33,996 nt of DNA from contig DGDP01000070.1 of the NCBI GenBank assembly GCA_002385485.1, positions 9,595 to 43,590 of the forward strand. The letters are read 5' to 3'. Below are positions 15,868 through 24,126 of this stretch, piece after piece. Source of the stretch: Acetomicrobium sp. UBA3949 (GTDB lineage: Bacteria; Synergistota; Synergistia; Synergistales; Acetomicrobiaceae). Both the position numbers and the translations under genes were made by a program. Below the pieces are notes generated by a model. That model saw only the letters and a program-made list of their open reading frames with translations. It searched no databases and was not told where the DNA came from. How positions within the stretch are numbered: the stretch's first letter is position 1; each line of letters starts with the position of its first letter.

Positions 15868-16041
15868 ATGACTACGGTTTACAGAAGAGAAAACGAGTCC
15901 ATAGATGATACTTTACGTCGCTTTAAAAGAGAAGTAAAAAAGGTTGGAGTTCTTCGAGATGCCAGGAAGCATGAGCATTACGAAAAGCCCAGCGAAATAA
16001 GGAAGAAAAAGAAGTCAAGCCCCAAGAGACGCAGACCATAA
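15868..16041 (+). CDS. rpsU: Small ribosomal subunit protein bS21
   Basis: bS21 is a small basic protein of the 30S subunit near the anti-Shine-Dalgarno end of 16S rRNA, needed for initiation. The 57-residue protein (start MTTVYRRENESIDDTLRRFK) has the typical N-terminal strand, the FKREVKKVGVLRDARKHEHYEKPSE helix pair and a very basic C-terminus (KKKKSSPKRRRP). ATG 15868 follows AGGGGGG at 8 nt. Open frame upstream in the same register runs into the HIT gene but lacks protein similarity. A 17-bp terminator follows. Confidence 0.96.
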   Translation: MTTVYRRENESIDDTLRRFKREVKKVGVLRDARKHEHYEKPSEIRKKKKSSPKRRRP

Positions 16042-16063
16042 GTTCTGATTAAGCGTTGAATTC

Positions 16064-16107
16064 AATCAAAAGAGGAAGGCCTAACTGCCTTCCTCTTTTG
16101 ATTTTAT
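16064..16107 (+). terminator. Strong rho-independent terminator after rpsU
   Basis: A perfect 17-bp stem (16064-16080 with 16087-16103) closes on the 6-nt loop CTAACT and runs into TTTTAT. It ends the prmA-to-rpsU unit. Confidence 0.9.
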
Positions 16108-16223
16108 CTCATAGGAAGCTGTGATTGCTCCCCCCTTTGTTTTTTAGAAGATGATACAAAAAGACCAAGCCTTAGGGGCAATTTTAATCTTCCAGACCTC
16201 TTAGCTTTTTTAAAAAAACCATT

Positions 16224-16270
16224 ACACTATATATAGACATATTCAATAACATAAACCATATAGGTAGGGT
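16224..16270 (+). promoter_or_regulatory. Tandem NrdR boxes upstream of nrdR-nrdD-nrdG
   Basis: Box 1 (16224-16239, ACACTATATATAGACA) matches the NrdR consensus ACACwATATATwGTGT at 14 of 16 positions. Box 2 (16255-16270, ACCATATAGGTAGGGT) matches at 11 of 16. The gap is 15 nt, which is the spacing typical of NrdR box pairs and puts the sites on the same DNA face. Box 2 ends 6 nt before the nrdR ATG at 16277 and covers its ribosome site. NrdR would thus repress its own operon when dATP is plentiful. No clear separate -35/-10 was identified; box 1 may overlap the -10. Confidence 0.75.
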
Positions 16271-16276
16271 GTCTCG

Positions 16277-16756
16277 ATGCGTTGTCCTAAATGCAACTAT
16301 GAAGACAGCAGGGTCATAGAGACTCGATCGGTAGAAAATGGCGGGGTCATACGAAGAAGAAGGGAGTGCCCCGGTTGCGGGAATCGCTTTACCACTTACG
16401 AAAGGGTCGAGAGGAATAAAGTGCTTCTGGTGGTGAAGAAGGACGGTCGAAGGGAGGTTTTCGACAAACAAAAGGTTTTAAGGGGCATGGTGCGCGCCTG
16501 CGAGAAACTTCCCGTTTCGCTCGAAACGCTGGAAAACGCCGCTTCGTCAATAGAAGAAGAGCTTTTTGGCATGGGCGTCGGCGAGGTGCCGAGCTCCTTG
16601 ATTGGCGATATGGTTGCCAATTCTCTAAAAGAAATCGATCATGTCGCTTACGTCAGGTTTGCCTCCGTGTACCGCGAGTTTACCGATCTGCAAAATTTTA
16701 TCGAGGAGATATCTAAGCTTTTGGGAAAAGAAGAAGGAGGGAAAGATAGACGATGA
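16277..16756 (+). CDS. nrdR: Transcriptional repressor NrdR
   Basis: NrdR senses ATP/dATP and represses ribonucleotide reductase genes. The 159-residue protein has the N-terminal zinc ribbon (MRCPKC...ECPGC, Cys 3, 6, 31, 34) with RSVENGGVIRRRREC, then an ATP-cone domain (about 50-140) starting VVKKDGRREVFDKQKV and ending VAYVRFASVYREF. Length is normal. It is preceded by NrdR boxes and overlaps nrdD by 4 nt (ATGA), so regulator and target are made together. Confidence 0.97.
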   Translation: MRCPKCNYEDSRVIETRSVENGGVIRRRRECPGCGNRFTTYERVERNKVLLVVKKDGRREVFDKQKVLRGMVRACEKLPVSLETLENAASSIEEELFGMGVGEVPSSLIGDMVANSLKEIDHVAYVRFASVYREFTDLQNFIEEISKLLGKEEGGKDRR

Positions 16757-18876
16757 CTTCAACCGTTAGGTCAGATCATAGCCGGAACATAGGATACGGA
16801 AAGCAGCAATTCCTCTTCGATCGGGGGGAGTCCACCGATTTAGCTTTGATGGTGGAGACTCATTCCAAGGACGAGAGATGCCCCTGGGATGCTGCTAGGA
16901 TAAGGGACGCACTTATCAGGGAGGCGGGTGTAGATCCGGATACAGCTTTTTCCATAGCGGCGGAGATAGAAGAAGAGGTCTTGCGTTGCGGTAAGGATAA
17001 GCTTAATACCTCGATCATAAGGGAGATGGCAAATGTAAAGCTATTCCAAAGGGGATTGGACGTTTCCTTGGTTGATCATTCGAGGGTTGGGATACCCCTT
17101 TACGATCTGGAGGCCATGATGTTCTTCCCCAACAAGGAGAACAGCAACACTGCCTATAACCCCGAGTCCATAAACCTGACCATTGCCGAAAGGATAATAA
17201 AGGATTATGCCCTTAGCAAGCTCTTTTCTTCGGACGTGGCGTCAGCTCATTTGGCCGGAGATATTCATATTCATGATCTTGGGATGGTGATAAGACCTTA
17301 CTGTAGCGGGCAAAGTCCTGCCTACGTTGCCAAGTTCGGATTGAACCTTCCCTCCATTACGAGCGTTTCTTCGCCGGCAAAACACCCCGACGTTTTTCTG
17401 GCACATATTTTGAAAATGACGTCGGTACTGCAAAACAATTTCGCCGGTGCCATTGGCTGGGATGCCATGAATATGTTTTTCGCTCCCTATCTTGAGGGGT
17501 TGAGCGACGAGGATATACGACAGCTCGCTCAGATGTTGATATTCGAGTTTAATCAGCTGGCAGGCGGGAGAGGCGGACAGGTCGCCTTTACCGACATCAA
17601 TCTGTACTACGAAATACCGAAGCACTTCCGCGATGTGCCGGCCATTGGGCCTGGGGGAGAGTACACTGGAAAGACCTATGGCGACTACGCCTCCCTTTCT
17701 AAACGCTTTTTGAAGGCTTTATTTGAAGTTTATCTGGAAGGGGACAGTCGGGGGCAGCCTTTCTTTTTCCCAAAACCACTTCTTCACATCACGGACGCCT
17801 TTTTCGAAGAAGCCGGATGGGAGGAGATGTTGGAGCTAGCCTCCCTTGTAGCCGCGGAAAAGGGAAATACCTATTTCGTGTTTGATCGGGGAGGGGTTAC
17901 TAAGCTTAGTGAATGTTGTCGTTTATCCTTTGAACTTACCGAGGAGGATTTGTTGGAAGCCAAGACCCCCTGGAGGATGCGATATTCTGCTTTGCAGAAC
18001 GTTACCATAAACCTGCCCCGCATCGCCTACCGGTCTCAGGGAGACACGAGGACCTTCTTTGGTTTATTAGAGGAGCTTATGGAGCTTGCCCTAAAGGCAC
18101 ACATTCAAAAGAGAAACTTCATCAAGAATTTGCTCGATTTAAAGGATAAAGGCCCTTTGTCGCTTTTGAGCGTGGCCTACGATGGCGAGAGCTACTTGAG
18201 GATGGAAAAGGCAAGCCACTTGATCGGATTGCTTGGGCTTAACGAGACGGTACAGGTCTTGGCGGGTAAACAGCTTCACGAAGGCAAGACGGCCGAAGAG
18301 TTGGGTCTTGCCATTGTTAAGTTTATGGAGCTTAAATGTCAGGAGTTGACCGAAAGGGCAGGTTTTAAGGTGGTGCTTGAGCAAACTCCGGCTGAAAGCG
18401 CGGCCCACAGACTCGCGAGGCTGGATCTCAAGGAGTTTTCGGTGGCCAGGGATGTGGTCAAGGGTAACCTGGAAGCCAACGAAGTGTTTTATACCAACAG
18501 CACGCACATTCCTTATGATGCTCCTGTTGATCCCATAGACAGGGTTGTGAGGGAAGGTCGTTTCCATCCCCTGATCAAGGCCGGCGCCATAACACATGTG
18601 TGGATGGGCGAGCATAAACCACATCCTCGGGCACTAGCGTCATTTGTGCGTAAAATTTATGAGCATTCCGAAAATGCCCAGGTGACCTTCAGCCCCGAGT
18701 TCACCATATGTAACGACTGCGGCAAAGTGGAAAGGGGCTTGCAATCATCTTGTGTCAGATGCCAGTCGTCTAATGTGGACGGCGTGACTAGGATAACGGG
18801 GTACTTTACTAAGATATCATCCTGGAATGCCGGCAAAAGGGCCGAGCTAGCGGGGAGGAAGAGATGGGCAATATAG
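16753..18876 (+). CDS. nrdD: Anaerobic (class III) ribonucleoside-triphosphate reductase
   Basis: NrdD reduces ribonucleoside triphosphates to deoxyribonucleotides with a glycyl radical and works only without oxygen. The 707-residue protein carries the glycyl-radical motif RITGYF (Gly about residue 683) and, just before it, a zinc site CNDCG...CVRC. HDLGMVIRPYCSG and LSECCRLSF contain the conserved active-site region cysteines. The first 100 residues keep only a weak ATP-cone-like helical part (WDAARIRDALIREAG onward) without the KRDG-type nucleotide loop. The ATG overlaps the nrdR stop by 4 nt, and the 3' end overlaps nrdG by 13 nt. Confidence 0.96.
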   Translation: MTSTVRSDHSRNIGYGKQQFLFDRGESTDLALMVETHSKDERCPWDAARIRDALIREAGVDPDTAFSIAAEIEEEVLRCGKDKLNTSIIREMANVKLFQRGLDVSLVDHSRVGIPLYDLEAMMFFPNKENSNTAYNPESINLTIAERIIKDYALSKLFSSDVASAHLAGDIHIHDLGMVIRPYCSGQSPAYVAKFGLNLPSITSVSSPAKHPDVFLAHILKMTSVLQNNFAGAIGWDAMNMFFAPYLEGLSDEDIRQLAQMLIFEFNQLAGGRGGQVAFTDINLYYEIPKHFRDVPAIGPGGEYTGKTYGDYASLSKRFLKALFEVYLEGDSRGQPFFFPKPLLHITDAFFEEAGWEEMLELASLVAAEKGNTYFVFDRGGVTKLSECCRLSFELTEEDLLEAKTPWRMRYSALQNVTINLPRIAYRSQGDTRTFFGLLEELMELALKAHIQKRNFIKNLLDLKDKGPLSLLSVAYDGESYLRMEKASHLIGLLGLNETVQVLAGKQLHEGKTAEELGLAIVKFMELKCQELTERAGFKVVLEQTPAESAAHRLARLDLKEFSVARDVVKGNLEANEVFYTNSTHIPYDAPVDPIDRVVREGRFHPLIKAGAITHVWMGEHKPHPRALASFVRKIYEHSENAQVTFSPEFTICNDCGKVERGLQSSCVRCQSSNVDGVTRITGYFTKISSWNAGKRAELAGRKRWAI

Positions 18877-19541
18877 GTGAAATAGGGAACTATATCCCGT
18901 CATCTTTTATAGATTGGGATAGCCGCGTGTCAGCTGTCATTTTTCTGACGGGATGTAATTTCAGGTGTCCTTTTTGTCATAATGGCCTTCTGGTAAATGA
19001 GCAACTGCCAGCTTTAAACGACATAAAAGTCATCGAGCACATAAAATCTAGGAGAATTTTTTTAGATGGAGTTGTGATTAGTGGCGGCGAGCCTACGCTT
19101 GATATTAAAAGATTAAAGAAGATATTGTTTCAACTGAAAGAAGTCGGGTTGCCCGTGAAGCTAGATACCAACGGCAGTAACCTTATTACCTTAAAGATGC
19201 TGATATCGGAAGGGTTGATCGATGCAGTTGCCATGGACGTTAAGGGGCCATGGGAAAAGTACGATATGCTGTGCGGCTGCAGCGTTGACAAAGAATCTAT
19301 AAAAAGATCGATCGATCTTCTCATTTCATCTGAAATCGAAGTGGAGTTTCGCACCACCTTCGTACCAGCTCTCATGGACTACGATGATCTTTTTAAGATA
19401 GAAAGCTTCTTAGGAGGCAAGGCTCCGTGGATTGTGCAATGCTTTAAACCGGAAAACGCCATGGACGAGGCTTTGAGAAATACCAAGGGGCCTTCGCGTG
19501 AAATTTTGCGCGAAAACTTTCCCGGTGCTATCATTAGATAG
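18864..19541 (+). CDS. nrdG: Anaerobic ribonucleotide reductase activating protein (radical SAM)
   Basis: NrdG uses a 4Fe-4S cluster and SAM to make the glycyl radical on NrdD. The 225-residue protein has the cluster motif CNFRCPFCHN (Cys 31, 35, 38) and the SAM-binding GGEPT (in VVISGGEPTLD). It is of the longer NrdG type (220-230 aa) seen beside NrdD of anaerobes and archaea, not the 155-aa E. coli type. ATG 18864 has GGGGAGG about 6 nt upstream, within the last codons of nrdD, so expression is coupled to its substrate. kbl follows 31 nt later. Confidence 0.95.
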   Translation: MGNIGEIGNYIPSSFIDWDSRVSAVIFLTGCNFRCPFCHNGLLVNEQLPALNDIKVIEHIKSRRIFLDGVVISGGEPTLDIKRLKKILFQLKEVGLPVKLDTNGSNLITLKMLISEGLIDAVAMDVKGPWEKYDMLCGCSVDKESIKRSIDLLISSEIEVEFRTTFVPALMDYDDLFKIESFLGGKAPWIVQCFKPENAMDEALRNTKGPSREILRENFPGAIIR

Positions 19542-19572
19542 AAATAACAATCTCAAGGAGGGGTTCGAAAGC

Positions 19573-20763
19573 ATGGCTTCCAATTCAAATAAGATGAGTT
19601 TTGTGACGGAGGAGCTAAAGCGGCTTAAAAACGAAGGGCTGTATGTGAATATCAGGGTAATAGAAAGCCCTCAGGGACCTTGGGTTCAGATTGAGGGAAG
19701 ACGGGTCTTAAATTTGTGCTCCAACAACTATCTGGGACTTTGCAATGACCCCAGGTTATGTGCGAAGGCGAAGGAATACATAGATAAGTACGGAGTGGGT
19801 CCCGGAGCTGTTCGTACGATAGCAGGTACCATGTCGATACATGAAGAGCTGGAGAAAAAGCTCGCCGCCTTTAAAGGTGCAGAAGCAGCCCTTGTGGTGC
19901 AATCCGGTTTTTGTGCCAACCTTTCGGCCGTTCCTCCTCTCGTGGGAAAGGGTGATTTGATCTTCAGCGATGAACTGAATCACGCCTCCATAATAGACGG
20001 TTGCAGGCTCAGCAGAGCTGAGATCATCCGATATTCTCACTGCGATGTGAGGGATCTTGAGGCGAAGTTAAAGGAGTATGCCGATAGAGATTGCCGCAAG
20101 CTGGTCGTAACCGACGGTGTCTTCTCCATGGATGGTGACATAGCTCCGCTTCCTGAGATTGTCGAGGTTGCAGAAAAATACGGAGCCATGGTAATGGTCG
20201 ATGATGCTCATGGCGAAGGGGTTTTGGGGCGCGGAGGCAGAGGTATTGTCGATCATTTCGACCTTGGCGACAGAGTTGACGTAGAAGTGGGCACCCTCTC
20301 CAAGGCCTTTGGGGTCGTGGGGGGGTTTGTGGCGGGAAGCAAGGAGCTTGTCGAGTATCTGCGTCAAAAGGCTCGTCCAAACCTTTTCAGCAGTGCCCTT
20401 ACCGTTCCCGATGTTGCTGCCAACATTGCGGCCGTTGACATATTGGAGAAAAGCGACGACCTTGTAAAGAAGCTTTGGGAGAATGGCGACTACCTCAAGA
20501 AGTCTTTAAAGGAAAGAGGTTTTGATGTGGGCAGATCTCAGACACCCATCACTCCTGTCATGATAGGTGATGCAAATAAGGCAAAGGAGTTCAGCCTTAG
20601 GCTCTTTGAAGAAGGCATCTTTATACAGTCTATTGCCTATCCGACCGTTCCCGTCGGGACGGCGAGGCTCAGAGCCATGGTCTCTGCTGCTCATACCAGA
20701 GAAGACTTGGATTTTGCCGTAGATAAGTTCGCGAAAGTCGGAAAGGCGCTAGGCATAATTTAA
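19573..20763 (+). CDS. kbl: Glycine C-acetyltransferase (2-amino-3-ketobutyrate CoA ligase)
   Basis: Kbl is a PLP enzyme that interconverts 2-amino-3-ketobutyrate + CoA and glycine + acetyl-CoA, the second step of threonine breakdown. The 396-residue protein has NLCSNNYLGL, NHASIIDGCRLS, DDAHGEGVLGRGGRG and TLSKAFGVVGG, with the PLP lysine at residue 244. The family also includes 8-amino-7-oxononanoate synthase (BioF), and sequence alone does not fully separate them; there are no biotin genes nearby. ATG 19573 has GGAGGGG about 10 nt upstream. Its usual partner threonine dehydrogenase (tdh) is not in this window. A terminator follows. Confidence 0.87.
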   Translation: MASNSNKMSFVTEELKRLKNEGLYVNIRVIESPQGPWVQIEGRRVLNLCSNNYLGLCNDPRLCAKAKEYIDKYGVGPGAVRTIAGTMSIHEELEKKLAAFKGAEAALVVQSGFCANLSAVPPLVGKGDLIFSDELNHASIIDGCRLSRAEIIRYSHCDVRDLEAKLKEYADRDCRKLVVTDGVFSMDGDIAPLPEIVEVAEKYGAMVMVDDAHGEGVLGRGGRGIVDHFDLGDRVDVEVGTLSKAFGVVGGFVAGSKELVEYLRQKARPNLFSSALTVPDVAANIAAVDILEKSDDLVKKLWENGDYLKKSLKERGFDVGRSQTPITPVMIGDANKAKEFSLRLFEEGIFIQSIAYPTVPVGTARLRAMVSAAHTREDLDFAVDKFAKVGKALGII

Positions 20764-20791
20764 ATTCCTTCCAAACCGTTTAAACTCGTAA

Positions 20792-20836
20792 CAAAAGGGG
20801 CCTTCATGCAAAAGGGAAGGCCCCTTTTGATTTTTT
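20792..20836 (+). terminator. Rho-independent terminator after kbl
   Basis: A 14-bp stem (20792-20805 paired with 20816-20829, starting CAAAAGGGGCC) closes a 10-nt loop and is followed by ATTTTTT. It ends the nrdR-nrdD-nrdG-kbl unit 29 nt past the kbl stop. Confidence 0.9.
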
Positions 20837-20862
20837 CCCTCCTGGAATAGCAGGGATATTAC

Positions 20863-20900
20863 TTTCCCTGGGTTGTCTTTTTGTATATAATTATGATAAT
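20863..20900 (+). promoter_or_regulatory. Promoter of the liv operon
   Basis: A perfect TATAAT lies at 20886-20891 and a second near match GATAAT at 20895-20900. TTGTCT at 20873-20878 is 16 nt from the latter; TTCCCT at 20863-20868 is 17 nt from the former. Either pair would start transcription about 40-50 nt before the livK ATG. Which is used cannot be told by eye. Confidence 0.55.
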
Positions 20901-20949
20901 TGAGGATGTTTTTTGAGTTCACATTTTAACAGTTGGAGGAGGGGTTTAG

Positions 20950-22092
20950 ATGAAAGGCGTTGGGCGTATTTTAGTTGCAGGCTTGATTTTGCTTTTGTTG
21001 GGAACGGGTGCCTATGCCGCAGAAGATGTCATCAAAATCGGAGTATATGAGCCTTTGACGGGTCAAAATGCCTTTGGTGGTCAGCTCACTGTTGAGGGTA
21101 TTCAGCTCGCCCATGAACAGGCCCCGGAGGTATTGGGCAAGAAGGTTGAGCTCGTCATCGTGGACAACAAGTCTGACAAAGTTGAAGCCGCTAATGCCGT
21201 TAAAAGGCTTATCGAGAGAGATAAGGTCGTGGCTATAATTGGTAGCTACGGTTCTTCTCTCAGCATGGCCGGAGGTGAGGTTGCCGAGCAATATGGTATA
21301 CCATGTATCACCGATTCGGCTACGAATCCGTTGGTGACCCAGGGCAAGAAATATTATTTCCGCATGTGTTTTATCGATCCCTTTCAGGGGTCGGCCGCAG
21401 CCAAATACGCTTACGAGCAGCTGGGCGTCAGGAAGGCAGCCATACTAAAGGACGTTGCCCAGGACTATTGCGTTGGCCTTGCGGCCTTCTTTAGGAGGGC
21501 TTTCTTGGACCTTGGCGGCGAGGTGGCAGCCGATCTTAACTATCAATCGGGAGACCAGGACTTCACTGCCCAGCTTACAGAGATAATAAGCAAAGGGCCG
21601 GAGCTTCTTTACATACCTTCCTACTTTGCCGAGGGTGCCATAATAATGAAACAGGCAAGAGAACTTGGCGGAAACTTCCATATCATGGGCGGGGATGCCA
21701 TGGACAACCCCGACATGATAAAGATTGGCGGAGAAGCCGTCGAGGGATTTATATATACGACTTTTCCCTATGCTCCGGAAATGCCCGACATGAATCCAAT
21801 AGCCCAGGAATTTACCGAGGCCTTCAGGGAAAAGTACAAAAAGGAACCAAATGCAAATGCGGCATTAGGGTATGATTGCTATATGCTGTTAATAGATTGC
21901 ATACAAAGGGCCGGTAAGGCGGATCCCGATGCAATCAGGGATGAGCTCGAAAAGACCAAGGATTGGGTGGGCGTTACGGGTTCAACGACGATCGACGAAA
22001 ACCACAATGCCATAAAGGCCGTCGGAATAAAGATGGTAAAGGGCGGGCAGCAAGTTTACGTCGCGACAGTTCAGCCCGAAGGCAGCAAGTAA
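20950..22092 (+). CDS. livK: Branched-chain amino-acid ABC transporter, substrate-binding protein
   Basis: The 380-residue protein is a type I periplasmic binding protein of the Leu/Ile/Val family. It has a signal peptide (MKGVGRILVAGLILLLLGTG, cleavage likely after AYA) with no lipobox cysteine, then IKIGVYEPLTGQNAFGG, AIIGSYGSS, and SGDQDFTAQLTEI with typical hinge segments. The ATG has GGAGGAGGGG 5-8 nt upstream, suggesting high translation. It is the first gene of the liv operon and is separated from livH by a hairpin that may keep binding-protein mRNA more abundant than the permease. The substrate may be another amino acid or an amide. Confidence 0.93.
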   Translation: MKGVGRILVAGLILLLLGTGAYAAEDVIKIGVYEPLTGQNAFGGQLTVEGIQLAHEQAPEVLGKKVELVIVDNKSDKVEAANAVKRLIERDKVVAIIGSYGSSLSMAGGEVAEQYGIPCITDSATNPLVTQGKKYYFRMCFIDPFQGSAAAKYAYEQLGVRKAAILKDVAQDYCVGLAAFFRRAFLDLGGEVAADLNYQSGDQDFTAQLTEIISKGPELLYIPSYFAEGAIIMKQARELGGNFHIMGGDAMDNPDMIKIGGEAVEGFIYTTFPYAPEMPDMNPIAQEFTEAFREKYKKEPNANAALGYDCYMLLIDCIQRAGKADPDAIRDELEKTKDWVGVTGSTTIDENHNAIKAVGIKMVKGGQQVYVATVQPEGSK

Positions 22093-22130
22093 AAGGGGAA
22101 GCTCTTTTTGAGGTGTGGTGATAATTGAGC

Positions 22131-22164
22131 AAATTAGGGGGAGTATTGTCTCCCCCTAATTTTT
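22131..22164 (+). terminator. Hairpin between livK and livH (partial terminator)
   Basis: A perfect 13-bp stem (22131-22143 with 22150-22162, core AGGGGGAG/CTCCCCCT) closes a 6-nt loop and runs into TTTTAAG. It lies 38 nt after the livK stop and 25 nt before livH. A partial terminator or 3'-end stabiliser here would let the binding protein be made in excess over the membrane parts. Confidence 0.75.
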
Positions 22165-22189
22165 AAGACAGTCGAAGAGGGGGAATGAC

Positions 22190-23083
22190 ATGTCTTATCA
22201 AATGTTTATCCAACACTTTTTGAACGCCGTTACCCTGGGAAGTCTTTATGCCTTGATAGCAATCGGTTATTCGATGGTTTATGGCATTTTGAGGCTGATA
22301 AACTTCGCCCATGGAGAAATATTCATGCTGGGGGCCTATTTCGTTTTTTGGGGGACTACCCTTCTGCACCTCCCCTGGTTGGTGGCTGTCCCTACTGCAA
22401 TTGCGGTCACAGCCCTCTGCGGTGTTTTGGTGGACAGGTGTGCCTACAGACCCTTAAGGGATGCACCTAGAATTTCTGCTTTGATCAGTGCTATCGGAGT
22501 CTCCTTCTTCTTGCAAAACTTCGCAATAGTAGTCTTTTCTGCCATACCAAGACCCGTCTATCGGCCGGGATGGCTGGTAACGCCAATATTGATACATGGA
22601 GTGCATTTCTTGCCCCTTACCCTGGTGGTTCCCTTTATATCCTTTGTTTTGATGCTTGCCGTGCTTTACGTCGTCTATAAAACCAAACCGGGGTTGGCGA
22701 TGCGCGCCATATCCAAGGATATCGAAACTAGTCGTTTGATGGGCGTCTCAGTGGACCAGATAGTAGCCATCACCTTTATGATCGGTTCGGCTTTGGCGGC
22801 AGCATCAGGCATTATGTGGTCTTTGAGGTATCCTCAGGTGCATCCGATGATGGGCATGATCCCCGGGTTTAAGGCCTTTATAGCGGCTGTGGTTGGAGGC
22901 ATCGGCTCCATACAGGGGGCCGTCATCGGAGGCATGTTGCTTGGATTTATAGAAATAATGATAGTTGCCTTTTTCCCCAACCTATCGGGTTTTAAAGATG
23001 CCTTTGCTTTCGTGTTGCTCATATTTCTCTTGCTCCTGAGGCCTACGGGCATCATGGGTGAACGACTGGAGGAAAAGGTATGA
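22190..23083 (+). CDS. livH: Branched-chain amino-acid ABC transporter permease LivH
   Basis: The 297-residue protein is a hydrophobic permease with several membrane segments. It carries the LivH signatures LGSLYALIAIGYSMVYGILRLINFAHGE (here split: SLYALIAIGYSMVYG, then LINFAHGEIFMLGAY), the RAISKDIETSRLMGV coupling loop that contacts the ATPases, and AAVVGGIGSIQGAVIGG. It pairs with LivM to form the channel. ATG 22190 follows GAGGGGG. The stop overlaps livM by 4 nt (ATGA). Confidence 0.95.
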   Translation: MSYQMFIQHFLNAVTLGSLYALIAIGYSMVYGILRLINFAHGEIFMLGAYFVFWGTTLLHLPWLVAVPTAIAVTALCGVLVDRCAYRPLRDAPRISALISAIGVSFFLQNFAIVVFSAIPRPVYRPGWLVTPILIHGVHFLPLTLVVPFISFVLMLAVLYVVYKTKPGLAMRAISKDIETSRLMGVSVDQIVAITFMIGSALAAASGIMWSLRYPQVHPMMGMIPGFKAFIAAVVGGIGSIQGAVIGGMLLGFIEIMIVAFFPNLSGFKDAFAFVLLIFLLLLRPTGIMGERLEEKV

Positions 23084-24126
23084 TGTCTTCCAGGAGAAAC
23101 TTAATTTTAAATATTTTGGCAGTCCTCTGTTTCGGCATGTTTTTGCGGTGGGCGGAAGGCCACCTCAGCGGCTATCAAATTCAAATCATAAACTTGATAG
23201 CCATAAATACCATCTTGGCGTTGGGCCTTAATTTGATCTATGGCTTTGGCGGTATGTTTTCCTTGGGACACGCAGGGTTCATGGCCATTGGCGCTTATAC
23301 CTGTGCACTTTTAATATTGCCTCCCTTGCAGAAGGAAATGATCTTCATACTTCAACCTCTGAGATGGCCCTTTTCGGTGCTTCACGCTCCCTTTTTGGTT
23401 GCCGTCGTGTTGGGTGGAGTGATGGCCGCAGTCTTTGGAATATTGGTGGGGATTCCCATTTTAAGGCTCGGCGGAGATTATCTTGGCATAGCGACTTTAG
23501 GTTTTGCCGAGATAGTGAGGGTCGTTGCCAACAACATTCCGAGCATTACCAACGGAGCTCTCGGATTAAAGGGAATTCCTCCCTATGCCAATTTATGGTG
23601 GAATTACGGTTTCCTCTTAGTAGTATTATACTCTATGGTTAGGTTGGTCAACAGTAATTACGGCAATGTCTTAAAGGCTATAAGGGACGACGAGATGGCA
23701 GCGAAGGCCATGGGAATTGACGTATTCAGATACAAGATTCAGGCCTTTGCAATGGGTACTTTTCTTGCCGGCATAGGAGGTGCTTTGCAGGCCAGCTTCA
23801 TTACGACCATTGATCCCAGGATGTACATGTTTACGATGACCTTCAACGTTCTAATGATGGTTGTGGCCGGCGGTCTCGGTTCAATAACGGGAACATGCAT
23901 AGCAAGCGCAATAATAACCATATTGTTGGAGTGGTTGAGGATAGTAGAAAGCCCCATGGACTTTGGGCCCATACATATACCGGGAATTCCGGGCATGAGG
24001 ATGGTCATCTTTTCCTTGGCTTTGATCTTTATAATACTTTTCAGGCGCGAAGGGATTATGGGCATGAAAGAGTTAACCTGGGATGCGATCTTCGGTCGTA
24101 TGGGGAGGGCAGGAAAAGATGAATGA
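23080..24126 (+). CDS. livM: Branched-chain amino-acid ABC transporter permease LivM
   Basis: The 348-residue protein is the second permease, with GLNLIYGFGGMFSLGHAGF and GIPILRLGGDYLGIATLGF, and the cytoplasmic coupling helix RDDEMAAKAMGIDVFRYK. The C-terminal part has VVAGGLGSITGTCIASA. The start ATG overlaps the livH stop (ATGA); a second ATG follows immediately (23083). It overlaps livG by 8 nt. Together with LivH it forms the membrane pore. Confidence 0.95.
   Translation: MMSSRRNLILNILAVLCFGMFLRWAEGHLSGYQIQIINLIAINTILALGLNLIYGFGGMFSLGHAGFMAIGAYTCALLILPPLQKEMIFILQPLRWPFSVLHAPFLVAVVLGGVMAAVFGILVGIPILRLGGDYLGIATLGFAEIVRVVANNIPSITNGALGLKGIPPYANLWWNYGFLLVVLYSMVRLVNSNYGNVLKAIRDDEMAAKAMGIDVFRYKIQAFAMGTFLAGIGGALQASFITTIDPRMYMFTMTFNVLMMVVAGGLGSITGTCIASAIITILLEWLRIVESPMDFGPIHIPGIPGMRMVIFSLALIFIILFRREGIMGMKELTWDAIFGRMGRAGKDE

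Noticed and set aside
16184..16471. Minus-strand open frame across the nrdR promoter and 5' end
   Set aside because: It would cover the NrdR boxes and the nrdR zinc ribbon; it shows no recognisable protein and no good ribosome site.
20950..21030. LivK as a lipoprotein
   Set aside because: No cysteine follows the signal peptide; AYA|AED is a typical signal peptidase I site.
22125..22166. Thirteen-codon open frame (TTG start) spanning the livK-livH hairpin, possible leader peptide
   Set aside because: It has no run of regulatory amino-acid codons (one Leu cluster at most), and the hairpin alone explains the region.
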